Origin: Streptomyces subrutilus
GTDB taxonomy: Bacteria; Actinomycetota; Actinomycetes; Streptomycetales; Streptomycetaceae
Direction: 5' to 3'
Assembly: GCF_008704535.1 (NCBI RefSeq)
Contig: NZ_CP023701.1
Location: forward strand, 4,816,001-4,880,000
DNA length: 64,000 nt
Position 1 is the stretch's first letter. Each line of letters begins with the position of its first letter. The notes below the pieces were generated by a model, which ran no database searches, was not told where the DNA came from, and worked only from the letters and a program-made list of their open reading frames with translations. This document shows positions 15,667 through 24,258 of the stretch, piece by piece. Both the position numbers and the translations under genes were made by a program.

Positions 15667-16698
15667 TCAGCTGACCTTCTTGGCGCTCTGGAGGGCCTTC
15701 GCGAGGTTCTCCAGCAGCTGGGCGCACTTGTCGTAGGAGTAGACCGGCTCGGTCACGCGCGGGGTGATCTGGCCGGCCTTGACGGCGGGCATCCCGGCCC
15801 AGGTGGCCTTCGCCTTCAGCTCCTCCGGCTGGAGGGTGCCGGTGCGGTTGTCGAGCATGACGAGGTCGGCCTGGTACTTGCCGGCGTTCTCCCAGCTGAG
15901 GGACTCGTAGAAGCCGCCCTCGTCCGTCTTCTCCGGGGTGACGAACTCGACGCCCAGGGACTGGAAGTACCTGAGGTCGGCGGAGGTGGCCGGGGTGGAG
16001 ACGTAGAACAGGTCGGCGGAGCCGGAGCCGACGAGCACCTTGATGCCCGGGTTCGCCTTGGCGGCCTCGCGGACCTTCGCGGCGGCGGCCTCGAAGCGGG
16101 CCTTGGCCTCGACGGTGGCCTTGGCGTTCATGTCCGCGCCCAGGGACTGGGCGAGCTCGGCGGTGCGCTGGAGGGACTTGTCCATGGTGGCGTCGCGGCC
16201 GACACCGATGGCGACGGCCGGGGCCAGGCCGAGGATCTTGTCCTTGGAGGCCTCCGGGAGGTACCAGTACGAGCCGTCCCAGGTGTTGGTGACGAGGAGG
16301 TCGGGCTGGAGGGCCGCGTACTTCTCGACGTTGAACTGGTCGTAGACGTTGCCGAGGATCTCGACCTTGGAGATGTCCATCGAGCCGGCCTGCACGTCGG
16401 GCTTGCCGTCGGCGGTCTTCGTGGGGCCGAACACGCCCTTGACCGGGACGCCGTAGTCGTACAGCGCGGCCGCGGTGCCGGTGAAGGCGACGATGTTCTT
16501 CGGCTTGGCCTTGGTGCTGACGTCCTTGCCGAGGTCGTCCTTGAAGGTCCAGGGGCCCGAGGCCGCCGCGCCCGTGTCCTTGCCGCCCTCGCCCTTCGAG
16601 TCGTTGCCGCACGCGGTGAGTGCCGCGACGAGGCCGAGGGCGCCGCCGGCCGCGATCAGGCCGCGACGGGTCAGGAGGGAGGATCGGGACTTGGGCAT
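15667..16698 (-). CDS. desE: Ferrioxamine-binding lipoprotein DesE
   Basis: A 343-residue periplasmic-binding protein (FhuD/FepB class III) anchored as a lipoprotein: after KSRSSLLTRRGLIAAGGALG and a hydrophobic stretch the lipobox is LTAC. It binds ferrioxamines outside the membrane for ABC import. The body shows the class III layout with a long central helix and characteristic segments such as NIVAFTGTAAALYDYGVPVK and DLLVTNTWDGSYW. A twin-arginine-like RR occurs in the signal but the lipobox decides the processing. An iron box lies about 50 bases upstream, indicating DmdR/IdeR repression in iron sufficiency. No permease gene is adjacent. Confidence 0.93.
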   Translation of the reverse strand: MPKSRSSLLTRRGLIAAGGALGLVAALTACGNDSKGEGGKDTGAAASGPWTFKDDLGKDVSTKAKPKNIVAFTGTAAALYDYGVPVKGVFGPTKTADGKPDVQAGSMDISKVEILGNVYDQFNVEKYAALQPDLLVTNTWDGSYWYLPEASKDKILGLAPAVAIGVGRDATMDKSLQRTAELAQSLGADMNAKATVEAKARFEAAAAKVREAAKANPGIKVLVGSGSADLFYVSTPATSADLRYFQSLGVEFVTPEKTDEGGFYESLSWENAGKYQADLVMLDNRTGTLQPEELKAKATWAGMPAVKAGQITPRVTEPVYSYDKCAQLLENLAKALQSAKKVS

Positions 16699-16750
16699 GT
16701 CGATGTCCGCTTTCGTGCGTGCGAGGGTGGCCGCTGGGCCATTCGCAGGG

Positions 16751-16767
16751 AAGGCTAGCCTAACCTT
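16751..16767. promoter_or_regulatory. Iron box (DmdR1/IdeR operator) of desE
   Basis: AAGGTTAGGCTAGCCTT on the minus strand matches the core of the actinobacterial iron box TTAGGTTAGGCTAACCTAA. It lies about 53-69 bases upstream of the desE start. Confidence 0.88.
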
Positions 16768-16779
16768 GACCGAAAGTGG

Positions 16780-16793
16780 TAAGGCATGCCTTA
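16780..16793. promoter_or_regulatory. Second palindrome beside the iron box
   Basis: TAAGGCATGCCTTA is a perfect 14-bp palindrome 12 bases beyond the iron box. It has the AGG-N4-CCT arrangement of DtxR-family half-sites and may be a second, weaker iron-regulator site. Confidence 0.5.
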
Positions 16794-16832
16794 TCTCCGC
16801 AGGTGGCAGTCCTGCCGTACGGGCCCAACGCC

Positions 16833-16866
16833 CGCTGCCCCGGGCCGCGTACGGACCGGGGCAGCG
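16833..16866 (-). terminator. Terminator after the liu operon
   Basis: CGCTGCCCCGG and CCGGGGCAGCG form a perfect 11-bp stem with a 12-base loop 35 bases after the minus-strand acyl-CoA dehydrogenase stop. It separates the operon from the desE promoter. Confidence 0.75.
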
Positions 16867-16900
16867 CGACGGACGCGTCCGGACGGGTCCGGACGCGGGG

Positions 16901-18061
16901 TCAGGAGGAGAAGCCGAGCTCCCGGGCGATCAGCATGCGCTGCACCTCGCTGGTTCCCTCGCCGATCTCCAGGATCTTGGAGTCCCGCCACATGCGGGCC
17001 ACCGGGTACTCGTTCATGAAGCCGTAGCCGCCGTGGATCTGCGTGGCCTCGCGGGCGTTGTCCACGGCCACGGTCGAGGAGTACAGCTTCGCGATGGCCG
17101 CCTCCTTCTTGAACGGCTCGCCCGCCACCAGCCGGGAGGCCGCGTCGCGCCAGCCCACGCGCGCCATGTGGGCCCGCATCTCCATGTCGGCCAGCTTGAA
17201 CTGGAGGGCCTGGTTGTCCCCGATGGCCCGGCCGAAGGCGTGCCGCTCCCTCGCGTACTTGACCGACTCGTCCACGCAGCCCTGGGCGAGGCCCGTCGCG
17301 AGCGCGGAGATGGCGATCCGGCCCTCGTCGAGGATGCGCAGGAACTGGGCGTAGCCGCGGCCCTCTTCGCCGACCAGGTTGGCCAGCGGCACCCGTACGC
17401 CGTCGAAGGACAGCTCGCGGGTGTCCGAGCAGTTCCAGCCGACCTTGGAGTACGGGGCGGCCACAGTGAAGCCCGGGGTGCCGGACGGGACGATGATGGA
17501 GGAGATCTCGGGGCGGCCGTCGGCCTTGCGGCCGGTGACGGCGGTGACGGTGACCAGTCCGGTGATGTCGGTGCCGGAGTTGGTGATGAAGCACTTGGAG
17601 CCGTTGATCACCCAGGCGTCGCCGTCCCGGACGGCCGTGGTCCGGGTGCCGCCCGCGTCGCTGCCCGCGCCGGGCTCGGTCAGGCCGAACGCGCCCAGGA
17701 TCTCGCCCGAGCACATCCGGGGCAGCCACGTGCGCTTCTGCTCCTCGGTGCCGAAGAGGTAGAGCGGCATGGCACCCAGCGAGACCCCGGCCTCCAGGGT
17801 GATCGCGACCGAGGAGTCGACCCGGGCCAGCTCCTCCAGGGCGATGCCGAGGGCGAGGTAGTCCCCGCCCATGCCGCCGTACTCCTCCGGGAAGGGCAGC
17901 CCGAAGAGGCCCATGCGGCCCATCTCGCGGACGATCTCGTACGGGAACTCGTGCCGCTCGTACAGGTCGCCGATCTTCGGGGCGATGACGTCGTGCGCGA
18001 ACTCCTCGACGGTGCGGCGGAGTTCCTCGTGCTCGGGGGTGAGCCGGTGGTCGAGGGACAT
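16901..18061 (-). CDS. Acyl-CoA dehydrogenase (probably isovaleryl-CoA dehydrogenase)
   Basis: A 386-residue FAD-dependent acyl-CoA dehydrogenase. The N-terminal helical domain begins SLDHRLTPEHEELRRTVEEF. The flavin signature AFGLTEPGAGSDAGGTRTTA is present, and the C-terminal signature is QIHGGYGFMNEYPVARMWRD with GEGTSEVQRMLIAREL. ATG at 18061 follows AAGGAG. It is the last gene of an operon with HMG-CoA lyase and a biotin-dependent carboxylase pair. That gene set is the leucine degradation (liu) pathway, so isovaleryl-CoA is the likely substrate. I recall that the S. coelicolor acdH-type enzyme of this family acts in branched-chain acyl-CoA oxidation, which would also feed polyketide precursors. 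Substrate is inferred from context. Confidence 0.9.
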   Translation of the reverse strand: MSLDHRLTPEHEELRRTVEEFAHDVIAPKIGDLYERHEFPYEIVREMGRMGLFGLPFPEEYGGMGGDYLALGIALEELARVDSSVAITLEAGVSLGAMPLYLFGTEEQKRTWLPRMCSGEILGAFGLTEPGAGSDAGGTRTTAVRDGDAWVINGSKCFITNSGTDITGLVTVTAVTGRKADGRPEISSIIVPSGTPGFTVAAPYSKVGWNCSDTRELSFDGVRVPLANLVGEEGRGYAQFLRILDEGRIAISALATGLAQGCVDESVKYARERHAFGRAIGDNQALQFKLADMEMRAHMARVGWRDAASRLVAGEPFKKEAAIAKLYSSTVAVDNAREATQIHGGYGFMNEYPVARMWRDSKILEIGEGTSEVQRMLIARELGFSS

Positions 18062-18068
18062 GGTGTGA

Positions 18069-19001
18069 CTACTCCTTGTGGGAGAGGGCGCGGACGGTGC
18101 GGGAGGGGCTGGGGCGGCCCAGCCGTTCGGCCATCCACACGCTCGTGGCGGTGAGGGCGGCCAGGTCGACCCCGGTCTCGATGCCGAGGCCGTCGAGCAT
18201 CCACACCAGGTCCTCGGTGGCGAGGTTCCCGGTGGCGCTCTTCGCGTACGGGCATCCGCCGAGGCCACCGGCGGAGGCGTCGACCGTGGTGACGCCGTGC
18301 CGGAGCGCGGCGAGGGTGTTGGAGAGGGCCTGCCCGTAGGTGTCGTGGAAGTGCACGCCGATCCGGGCGGTGTCGACGCCCGCCGCGTTCAGGGCCTCCA
18401 GCAGGGCCTGGACGTGGCCCGGGGTGGCGACGCCGATGGTGTCGCCGAGGCTCAGCTCGTCGCAGCCGAGGCCGAGCAGGTCCACCGCGACGGAGACCAC
18501 CCGGTCGACCGGGACCGGACCCTCCCACGGATCGCCGAAGCACATGGAGAGGTAGCCGCGGACGTGCGCCCCCGCCTGCCGGGCCCGGCCCACCACCGGC
18601 TCGAACATGGCGAGGGACTCGGCGACCGTGCGGTTGAGGTTGCGGGCGGCGAAGGTCTCGGTGGCCGAGCCGAACACGGCGATCCGGGTGGCCCCGAGGG
18701 CGAGCGCGCGGTCCAGGCCGCGCTCGTTGGGCACCAGGACGGGCAGGTCGGCGCGGACGTCGGAGAGCAGCGGGAAGAGCTGCTCGGCGTCGGCCAGCTG
18801 CGGCACCCACTTCGGGTGGACGAAGCTGGTGGCCTCGATCGTGGTCAGGCCCGCCGCCGCGAGCCGGTGCACGAACTCGGCCTTCACGGCCGTCGGCACG
18901 GCCGTCTTCTCGTTCTGCAGGCCGTCGCGGGCGCCGACCTCGTGGATGCGCACCCGGGCCGGCAGGCCGGCGGCGGGGACCTTCATGGGCAGCCCGTTCA
19001 C
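18069..19001 (-). CDS. Hydroxymethylglutaryl-CoA lyase
   Basis: A 310-residue TIM-barrel enzyme cleaving HMG-CoA to acetyl-CoA and acetoacetate, the last step of leucine degradation. The HMGL-like motifs are VRIHEVGARDGLQNEK near the N-terminus (metal-binding Asp in ARDGLQ), and GVHFHDTYGQALSNTLAAL with the metal-binding HxH. The active-site loop Cys is in GGLGGCPYA. The GTG at 19001 overlaps the carboxylase stop by four bases (GTGA), which supports it over the ATG at 18986. The stop is eight bases before the acyl-CoA dehydrogenase start. Confidence 0.94.
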   Translation of the reverse strand: MNGLPMKVPAAGLPARVRIHEVGARDGLQNEKTAVPTAVKAEFVHRLAAAGLTTIEATSFVHPKWVPQLADAEQLFPLLSDVRADLPVLVPNERGLDRALALGATRIAVFGSATETFAARNLNRTVAESLAMFEPVVGRARQAGAHVRGYLSMCFGDPWEGPVPVDRVVSVAVDLLGLGCDELSLGDTIGVATPGHVQALLEALNAAGVDTARIGVHFHDTYGQALSNTLAALRHGVTTVDASAGGLGGCPYAKSATGNLATEDLVWMLDGLGIETGVDLAALTATSVWMAERLGRPSPSRTVRALSHKE

Positions 19002-21025
19002 GCGGCCCCCTCCTCTTCCTCCGGAGCGACCACGGCCAGGACCTGGTCCATGGCGACGGTCGAGCCGGGGGTCACGTCGAGCTCGGTGACCGTGCCGGCG
19101 TGCGGGGCGGAGATGACGTGCTCCATCTTCATCGCCTCGACGACCAGCAGGCTCTGCCCGGCCGCGACCAGGTCCCCGACGGCCACCTTGACCACCGTGA
19201 CCGTGCCCGGCATGGGGGCGGCGAGGGTGCCGGCGCCGGTGTGGCCCCGGCCGCCGAGCGCCGCCGCCACCGGGTCGTGGGCCTGGACGTGCCAGCCGTC
19301 GCCGTCCCGGCCGAGCCAGGTCCCCTCCGGGGAGGCGGCGTGGGCGAACCGGTGCGTGACGCCGTCGATCTCGACGGTCACCGCGTCGGCGCCGCGGGCC
19401 ACGATCCGGCCGCGGACCGGCTCCGGTTCCCCGGCGGGCGCCCCTGCGTCGCCGACGAGGACCTCCGTGGCCGCGCCGCGGGGGCGGGTGCGCACCGCGA
19501 CCGGGTCCTGGCCCGGGAGGCGGAGGTGGCGGACCGTCCAGGCGGGGGTGCCGCCCAGGCGCCAGCCGTCGGCGGCGTCGAACGGGTCCGCCCAGGCCCC
19601 GGCGGCCGGGGCCGGAGCCGCGGCCGCCAGCAGGGCCGCGACCGCGTACACCTCCGGCGGGACCCCGGCCGGGAGGAGGGACGGCAGGTCGCGCTCGACC
19701 AGGCCCGTGTCCAGGTTCCCCGAGACCACGTCCGGGTGGGCCAGCAGCCGGCGCAGGAAGCCCGCGTTCGTCTGCACGCCGAGGATGACGGTGTCCGCCA
19801 GCGCCCCCCGCAGCACCCGCAGGGCGGTGTCCCGGTCCGGCCCGTACGCGATCACCTTCGACAGCATCGGGTCGTACGTCGAGCCGGTGTCCACCCCGGC
19901 CACCAGGCCGGAGTCGGTGCGCACGGCCCCGCCGGACGGCTCCGACAGCGCCAGCACCGTGCCCCCGGAGGGCAGGAACCCGCGCGCCGGGTCCTCCGCG
20001 CACACCCGGGCCTCGATCGCGTGCCCGGTGAGGACGACCCCGGACTGGTCGAAGCCGAGCGGCGCCCCGGCCGCGACCCGCAGCTGCTGCTCCACCAGGT
20101 CCAGGCCGGTGACGAGCTCGGTCACCGGGTGCTCGACCTGGAGGCGGGTGTTCATCTCCATGAAGTAGTACGAGGACGGGTCGCCGCCCGGCACGATGAA
20201 CTCCACCGTGCCCGCGCCGACGTACCCGCAGGAACGCGCCGCCTCCACGGCCGCCGCGCCCATCGCGGCCCGCAGCTCCGGCGTCAGCAGCACCGAGGGG
20301 GCCTCCTCGACCACCTTCTGGTGGCGCCGCTGGAGCGAGCACTCCCGCTCGCCGAGGTGCACCACGGTGCCGTGGGCGTCCGCCAGCACCTGGATCTCGA
20401 TGTGCCGGGGCCGGTCCACCCACCGCTCGACCAGCAGGGTGTCGTCGCCGAAGGAGGAGCGGGCCTCGCGCCGCGCGGCCGCGATCTCCTCGGCCAGCAC
20501 CGCCTCGTCGCGCACCAGCCGCATGCCCTTGCCGCCGCCGCCCGCCGACGGCTTGAGCAGGACCGGCATGCCGATCTCGCGGGAGGCGGCCACCAGTTCG
20601 GCGTCGGACAGGCCGCTGCCCGAGGAGCCCGGGACCACCGGGACCCCGGCCGCCTTCACCGTCTCCTTGGCGCGGATCTTGTCGCCCATCAGGGAGATCG
20701 CCGACGCGGGCGGCCCGATGAAGGCCAGCCCGGCGGCGGCGCAGGCCCGGGCGAAGTCCGCGTTCTCGGCGAGGAAGCCGTAGCCGGGGTGCACGGCCTC
20801 GGCGCCGGTGCGGCGGGCCGCGTCGAGCAGCCGCTCCACCGACAGGTAGCTCTCGGCGGCCGCCGCCGGGCCGATCCGGACGGCCGTGTCGGCCTCCCGC
20901 ACGTGCCGGGCGTCCGCGTCCGCGTCGCTGAAGACCGCGACCGAGCGCACCCCCAGCGCGCGCAGGGTGCGGATGACCCGGACCGCGATCTCGCCCCGGT
21001 TGGCCACCAGAACAGTGCTGAACAT
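18998..21025 (-). CDS. Methylcrotonyl-CoA carboxylase alpha (biotin carboxylase/carrier) subunit
   Basis: A 675-residue biotin-dependent acyl-CoA carboxylase subunit. The biotin carboxylase part (about 1-450) starts MFSTVLVANRGEIAVRVIRT and has the ATP-grasp glycine-rich loop GGGGKGMRLV and the RLQVEHPVTE motif. A middle BT-type region is followed by the biotinyl domain with the lysine in EAMKMEH near the C-terminus. The operon partners HMG-CoA lyase and acyl-CoA dehydrogenase point to 3-methylcrotonyl-CoA as substrate; a general acetyl/propionyl-CoA carboxylase is the alternative. Start choice is among ATG 21025, ATG 21031 and GTG 21040; GAGG is nine bases before 21025 and only three before 21031. 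Confidence 0.91.
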   Translation of the reverse strand: MFSTVLVANRGEIAVRVIRTLRALGVRSVAVFSDADADARHVREADTAVRIGPAAAAESYLSVERLLDAARRTGAEAVHPGYGFLAENADFARACAAAGLAFIGPPASAISLMGDKIRAKETVKAAGVPVVPGSSGSGLSDAELVAASREIGMPVLLKPSAGGGGKGMRLVRDEAVLAEEIAAARREARSSFGDDTLLVERWVDRPRHIEIQVLADAHGTVVHLGERECSLQRRHQKVVEEAPSVLLTPELRAAMGAAAVEAARSCGYVGAGTVEFIVPGGDPSSYYFMEMNTRLQVEHPVTELVTGLDLVEQQLRVAAGAPLGFDQSGVVLTGHAIEARVCAEDPARGFLPSGGTVLALSEPSGGAVRTDSGLVAGVDTGSTYDPMLSKVIAYGPDRDTALRVLRGALADTVILGVQTNAGFLRRLLAHPDVVSGNLDTGLVERDLPSLLPAGVPPEVYAVAALLAAAAPAPAAGAWADPFDAADGWRLGGTPAWTVRHLRLPGQDPVAVRTRPRGAATEVLVGDAGAPAGEPEPVRGRIVARGADAVTVEIDGVTHRFAHAASPEGTWLGRDGDGWHVQAHDPVAAALGGRGHTGAGTLAAPMPGTVTVVKVAVGDLVAAGQSLLVVEAMKMEHVISAPHAGTVTELDVTPGSTVAMDQVLAVVAPEEEEGAA

Positions 21026-21041
21026 CTGCATGGTCCTCACG

Positions 21042-22658
21042 TCACATACGGAAGATGCCGAAAGCGGAGTCGCCCAGGGGGGCGTTCGCGCAAGCCGTCA
21101 GGGCCAGACCCAGCACCTGCCGGGTCTCCAGGGGGTCGATGACCCCGTCGTCCCACAGCCGGGCCGTGGCGTAGTAGGCGTTGCCCTGTTCCTCGTACTG
21201 GGCGCGCACCGGGGCCTTGAAGGACTCCTCGTCCTCGGCCGGCCACTCCTGGCCCGCGCCCTCGATCTGGTCCCGCTTGACGGTGGCCAGCACCGAGGCC
21301 GCCTGCTCCCCGCCCATCACGGAGATCTTGGCGTTGGGCCACATCCACAGGAAGCGCGGCGAGTACGCCCGGCCGCACATCGAGTAGTTGCCCGCGCCGT
21401 ACGAGCCGCCGACCACCACCGTGAGCTTGGGGACCCGGGTGCAGGCCACGGCCGTCACCATCTTGGCGCCGTGCTTGGCGATGCCGCCGGCCTCGTAGTC
21501 GCGGCCGACCATGAAGCCCGAGATGTTCTGCAGGAAGAGCAGCGGGATGCCGCGCCGGTCGCACAGCTCGATGAAGTGCGCGCCCTTCTGGGCGGATTCG
21601 GAGAACAGGATGCCGTTGTTGGCGACGATGCCGACCGGGTGGCCGTGGATCCGGGCGAACCCGGTGACCAGCGTCTGCCCGAACTCCGCCTTGAACTCCT
21701 GGAAGCGGGAGCCGTCCGCGATCCGGGCGATGATCTCGCGGGCGTCGTAGGGGGTCCGGGAGTCGACCGGCACCGCGCCGTACAGCCCGAACGGGTCCGC
21801 CTTGGGCTCCTCGGGCGCCTCGACCGCCCACGGCAGGGGCCCGCGCGCGGGCAGGGTCGCCACGATGTTCCGTACGATCCGCAGCGCGTGCGCGTCGTCC
21901 TCCGCGAGGTGGTCGGTCACCCCGGAGACCCGGGAGTGGACCTCGCCGCCGCCCAGTTCCTCGGCCGTGACCACCTCGCCGGTGGCGGCCTTCACCAGGG
22001 GCGGGCCGCCCAGGAAGATCGTGCCCTGGCCGCGCACGATGACGGCCTCGTCGCTCATCGCCGGCACGTACGCCCCGCCGGCCGTGCAGGAGCCCAGGAC
22101 CGCGGCGATCTGCGGGATGCCGGCGCCGGACATGCGGGCCTGGTTGTAGAAGATGCGGCCGAAGTGCTCCCGGTCGGGGAAGACCTCGTCCTGCATGGGG
22201 AGGAAGGCGCCGCCCGAGTCGACCAGGTAGAGACAGGGGAGACGGTTCTCCAGCGCCACCTCCTGGGCCCGCAGGTGCTTCTTGACGGTCATCGGGTAGT
22301 ACGTGCCGCCCTTGACGGTGGCGTCGTTCGCGACGATCACGCACTCGCGGCCGCTGACCCGGCCGATGCCCGCGATCACCCCGGCGGCGGGGGCCGCGCC
22401 CCCGTACATGCCCTCGGCGGCCAGCGGGGCCAGCTCCAGGAAGGGCGATCCCGGGTCCAGGAGGGCGTCCACCCGGTCGCGCGGGAGGAGCTTGCCGCGG
22501 GCCGTGTGGCGGGCGCGCGCCTTCTCGCCGCCGCCGAGCCGGGCCGCCTGCAGCCGGGCGCGCAGGTCCTCGGCCAGCTCGCGGTGGGCGGCCTCGTTGG
22601 CCCGCCAGGCCCCGGACGCCGGGTCCGCGGCGCTCGTCAGCACTGGTGCCTGCTGCAT
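21042..22658 (-). CDS. Methylcrotonyl-CoA carboxylase beta (carboxyltransferase) subunit
   Basis: A 538-residue carboxyltransferase subunit with paired crotonase-like halves. Typical MCC-beta features are GKLLPRDRVDALLDPGSPFLE, the carboxybiotin/acyl-CoA oxyanion glycines (VDSGGAFLPMQ, SCTAGGAYVPAM) and the C-terminal half FVSES-like region NNGILFSESAQKGAHFIELC. MCC-beta is the closest subgroup in my reading because of FPDREHFGRIFYNQARMS. It is the first gene of the operon and its ATG is 100 bases from the divergent tetR start, with two operator copies between. Confidence 0.93.
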   Translation of the reverse strand: MQQAPVLTSAADPASGAWRANEAAHRELAEDLRARLQAARLGGGEKARARHTARGKLLPRDRVDALLDPGSPFLELAPLAAEGMYGGAAPAAGVIAGIGRVSGRECVIVANDATVKGGTYYPMTVKKHLRAQEVALENRLPCLYLVDSGGAFLPMQDEVFPDREHFGRIFYNQARMSGAGIPQIAAVLGSCTAGGAYVPAMSDEAVIVRGQGTIFLGGPPLVKAATGEVVTAEELGGGEVHSRVSGVTDHLAEDDAHALRIVRNIVATLPARGPLPWAVEAPEEPKADPFGLYGAVPVDSRTPYDAREIIARIADGSRFQEFKAEFGQTLVTGFARIHGHPVGIVANNGILFSESAQKGAHFIELCDRRGIPLLFLQNISGFMVGRDYEAGGIAKHGAKMVTAVACTRVPKLTVVVGGSYGAGNYSMCGRAYSPRFLWMWPNAKISVMGGEQAASVLATVKRDQIEGAGQEWPAEDEESFKAPVRAQYEEQGNAYYATARLWDDGVIDPLETRQVLGLALTACANAPLGDSAFGIFRM

Positions 22659-22687
22659 CGGTCGGGCTCCCTTGCTCGGTGCACGCT

Positions 22688-22703
22688 GTTAATGAGCGTT
22701 AAC
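22688..22703. promoter_or_regulatory. liu operator copy 1
   Basis: GTTAATGAGCGTTAAC is an imperfect palindrome of the same pattern as the copy at 22719. It overlaps a perfect palindrome AGCGTTAACGCT (22695-22706). It lies upstream of the carboxylase gene and is probably bound by the divergent TetR regulator. Confidence 0.65.
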
Positions 22704-22718
22704 GCTTGTGGCGCCTAG

Positions 22719-22734
22719 GTTAACGACCGCTAAC
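22719..22734. promoter_or_regulatory. liu operator copy 2
   Basis: GTTAACGACCGCTAAC is an imperfect palindrome (12 of 16 positions symmetric) matching copy 1 at 12 or more of 16 positions. The two sites start 31 bases apart, about three helical turns, and the second is 24 bases before the tetR ATG. Confidence 0.65.
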
Positions 22735-22757
22735 GGCCCTGTCTAGAATGGCTTCCC

Positions 22758-23336
22758 ATGAGCACCAGAGCCGCCGCCCCGACCCGGCGCGAGCAGATCC
22801 TCAGCGAGGCCGCCCGCCTCTTCGCCGCGCGCGGGTTCCACGGCGTGGGCGTCGACGAGATAGGGGCCGCCGTGGGCATCAGCGGCCCCGGCCTCTACCG
22901 GCACTTCGCGGGCAAGGACGCCATGCTCGCCGAACTGCTCGTCGGCATCAGCGAACGGCTGCTCACCGGCGGCCGGCACCGGGTGGCCGGGGCGGCCGGG
23001 GACCCGGCGCGGGTGCTCTCCTCCCTCATCGACGGGCACATCGACTTCGCGCTCGACGACCGGGCGCTGATCACCCTGCACGACCGCGAGCTCGACCGGC
23101 TCCGCGAGGCCGACCGCAAACGCGTGCGCCAGCTCCAGCGCCAGTACGTCGAGCTGTGGGTCGACGTCGTACGGGAGCTGCACCCGCAGGTCGGCGAGGC
23201 CGAGGTACGGGTCTGCGTCCACGCCGTCTTCGGCCTGCTGAACTCCACCCCGCACCTGGCGGCCCTGGGACGCGGGGCCACCGAGTCTCTGCTGCGCAGA
23301 CTCGCGCACGGGGCGTTCGGGGCGCTGTCGGCATGA
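22758..23336 (+). CDS. TetR-family regulator of the liu operon
   Basis: A 192-residue TetR/AcrR repressor. The N-terminal helix-turn-helix is at about 12-55 (EQILSEAARLFAARGFHGVG, then DEIGAAVGISGPGLYRHFAG), followed by an all-helical ligand domain. The gene is divergent from the leucine-degradation operon and shares a 100-base regulatory region with duplicated palindromes. By analogy with other regulators of acyl-CoA degradation, an acyl-CoA intermediate is the likely inducer; this is inference. Confidence 0.9.
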   Translation: MSTRAAAPTRREQILSEAARLFAARGFHGVGVDEIGAAVGISGPGLYRHFAGKDAMLAELLVGISERLLTGGRHRVAGAAGDPARVLSSLIDGHIDFALDDRALITLHDRELDRLREADRKRVRQLQRQYVELWVDVVRELHPQVGEAEVRVCVHAVFGLLNSTPHLAALGRGATESLLRRLAHGAFGALSA

Positions 23337-23401
23337 CCCGGCGCGTCCGCCGACCGAGATGGACGGGACGCCTCCGCCCGCGCGGCGGCAGAATGGGGCG
23401 C

Positions 23402-24199
23402 ATGCCGAAGCCGATAGAGACGCCCGTACCCAGCCGCGCCGAACTCGTCGACCACCTGGTGCGCACGCGCATCGCGGGGCAGGTCGCGACCCCGCGCGAC
23501 AACAACCTCAGTCACTACCGCAAGCTCGCCAACGGCGACCGGCACTACTGGCTCGGCCTGGAGCTGGGCGACCGGTGGACGGACGAGCAGGACGTCCTCG
23601 CCGTGATGGCCGAACGCTGCGGGGTCGTGGACGACCCCGGGCACCGCTCCGGCCAGGACACCATCGACCCGGAGCTGACCGTCTCCGGCCTGGAGCGGCT
23701 GGCGGCCCGGCTGCGCAAGGCCGCACTGGACCGGCAGAGCGTGCTGCTGGCCACCGGCCACCCGGGCGGACTGCTGGACGTGCACCGGGCCACCGCGGAC
23801 GCGCTGCGGGCCGCGGGCTGCGAGATCGTCGTCGTCCCGGCCGGCCTGACGGCCGACGAGGGCTCCGTGTGGCAGTTCGCCGACGTCGCCGTACTGGAGC
23901 GGGGCGCCACGCTGTGGCACACCCACTCGCCGGAGCCCATGGCGGCGATCCTGAACGGGCTGGCGGCCGAGGGCCGCCCGCTGCCCGACCTCGTCGTCGC
24001 CGACCACGGCTGGGCGGGCTGCGCGGCCCAGCGCGGCCTGGACGCGGTGGGGTACGCGGACTGCAACGACCCGGCGCTCTTCCTCGCCGAGGCCGAGGGC
24101 ACCCTCCAGGTGGCGGTCCCCCTCGACGACCACGTCCGCGACCCGCGCCACTACGACGCGATGGTCGCCTACCTGCTGTCCCAGGCCGGGCTGCTGTAG
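23402..24199 (+). CDS. Conserved protein annotated as phosphatase in streptomycetes
   Basis: A 265-residue cytoplasmic protein starting MPKPIETPVPSRAELVDHLV; the ATG at 23402 has GGGGCGC just before it, with an ATG nine bases upstream as the alternative. Conserved-looking parts are DNNLSHYRKLANGDRHYWLG, VLLATGHPGGLLDVHRA and PDLVVADHGWAGCAAQRGLD, with several His/Asp residues that could bind metal or phosphate. The family is usually labelled phosphatase, but I see no classical HAD or PTP motif and cannot confirm the activity. It follows tetR by 65 bases on the same strand and may be read from the same promoter. Confidence 0.75.
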   Translation: MPKPIETPVPSRAELVDHLVRTRIAGQVATPRDNNLSHYRKLANGDRHYWLGLELGDRWTDEQDVLAVMAERCGVVDDPGHRSGQDTIDPELTVSGLERLAARLRKAALDRQSVLLATGHPGGLLDVHRATADALRAAGCEIVVVPAGLTADEGSVWQFADVAVLERGATLWHTHSPEPMAAILNGLAAEGRPLPDLVVADHGWAGCAAQRGLDAVGYADCNDPALFLAEAEGTLQVAVPLDDHVRDPRHYDAMVAYLLSQAGLL

Positions 24200-24258
24200 C
24201 GGTGCAGCCGGGCCGGCGGCGGCCGGCGCGGTCGGGGGCCTCCGGCGCGGTCGGGGCG

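Noticed and set aside
19100..21142. Plus-strand frame of 680 codons
   Set aside because: Antisense to the methylcrotonyl-CoA carboxylase alpha gene; no homology.
18998..22658. General acetyl/propionyl-CoA carboxylase
   Set aside because: Possible from domains alone, but the HMG-CoA lyase and acyl-CoA dehydrogenase in the same operon favour methylcrotonyl-CoA carboxylase.
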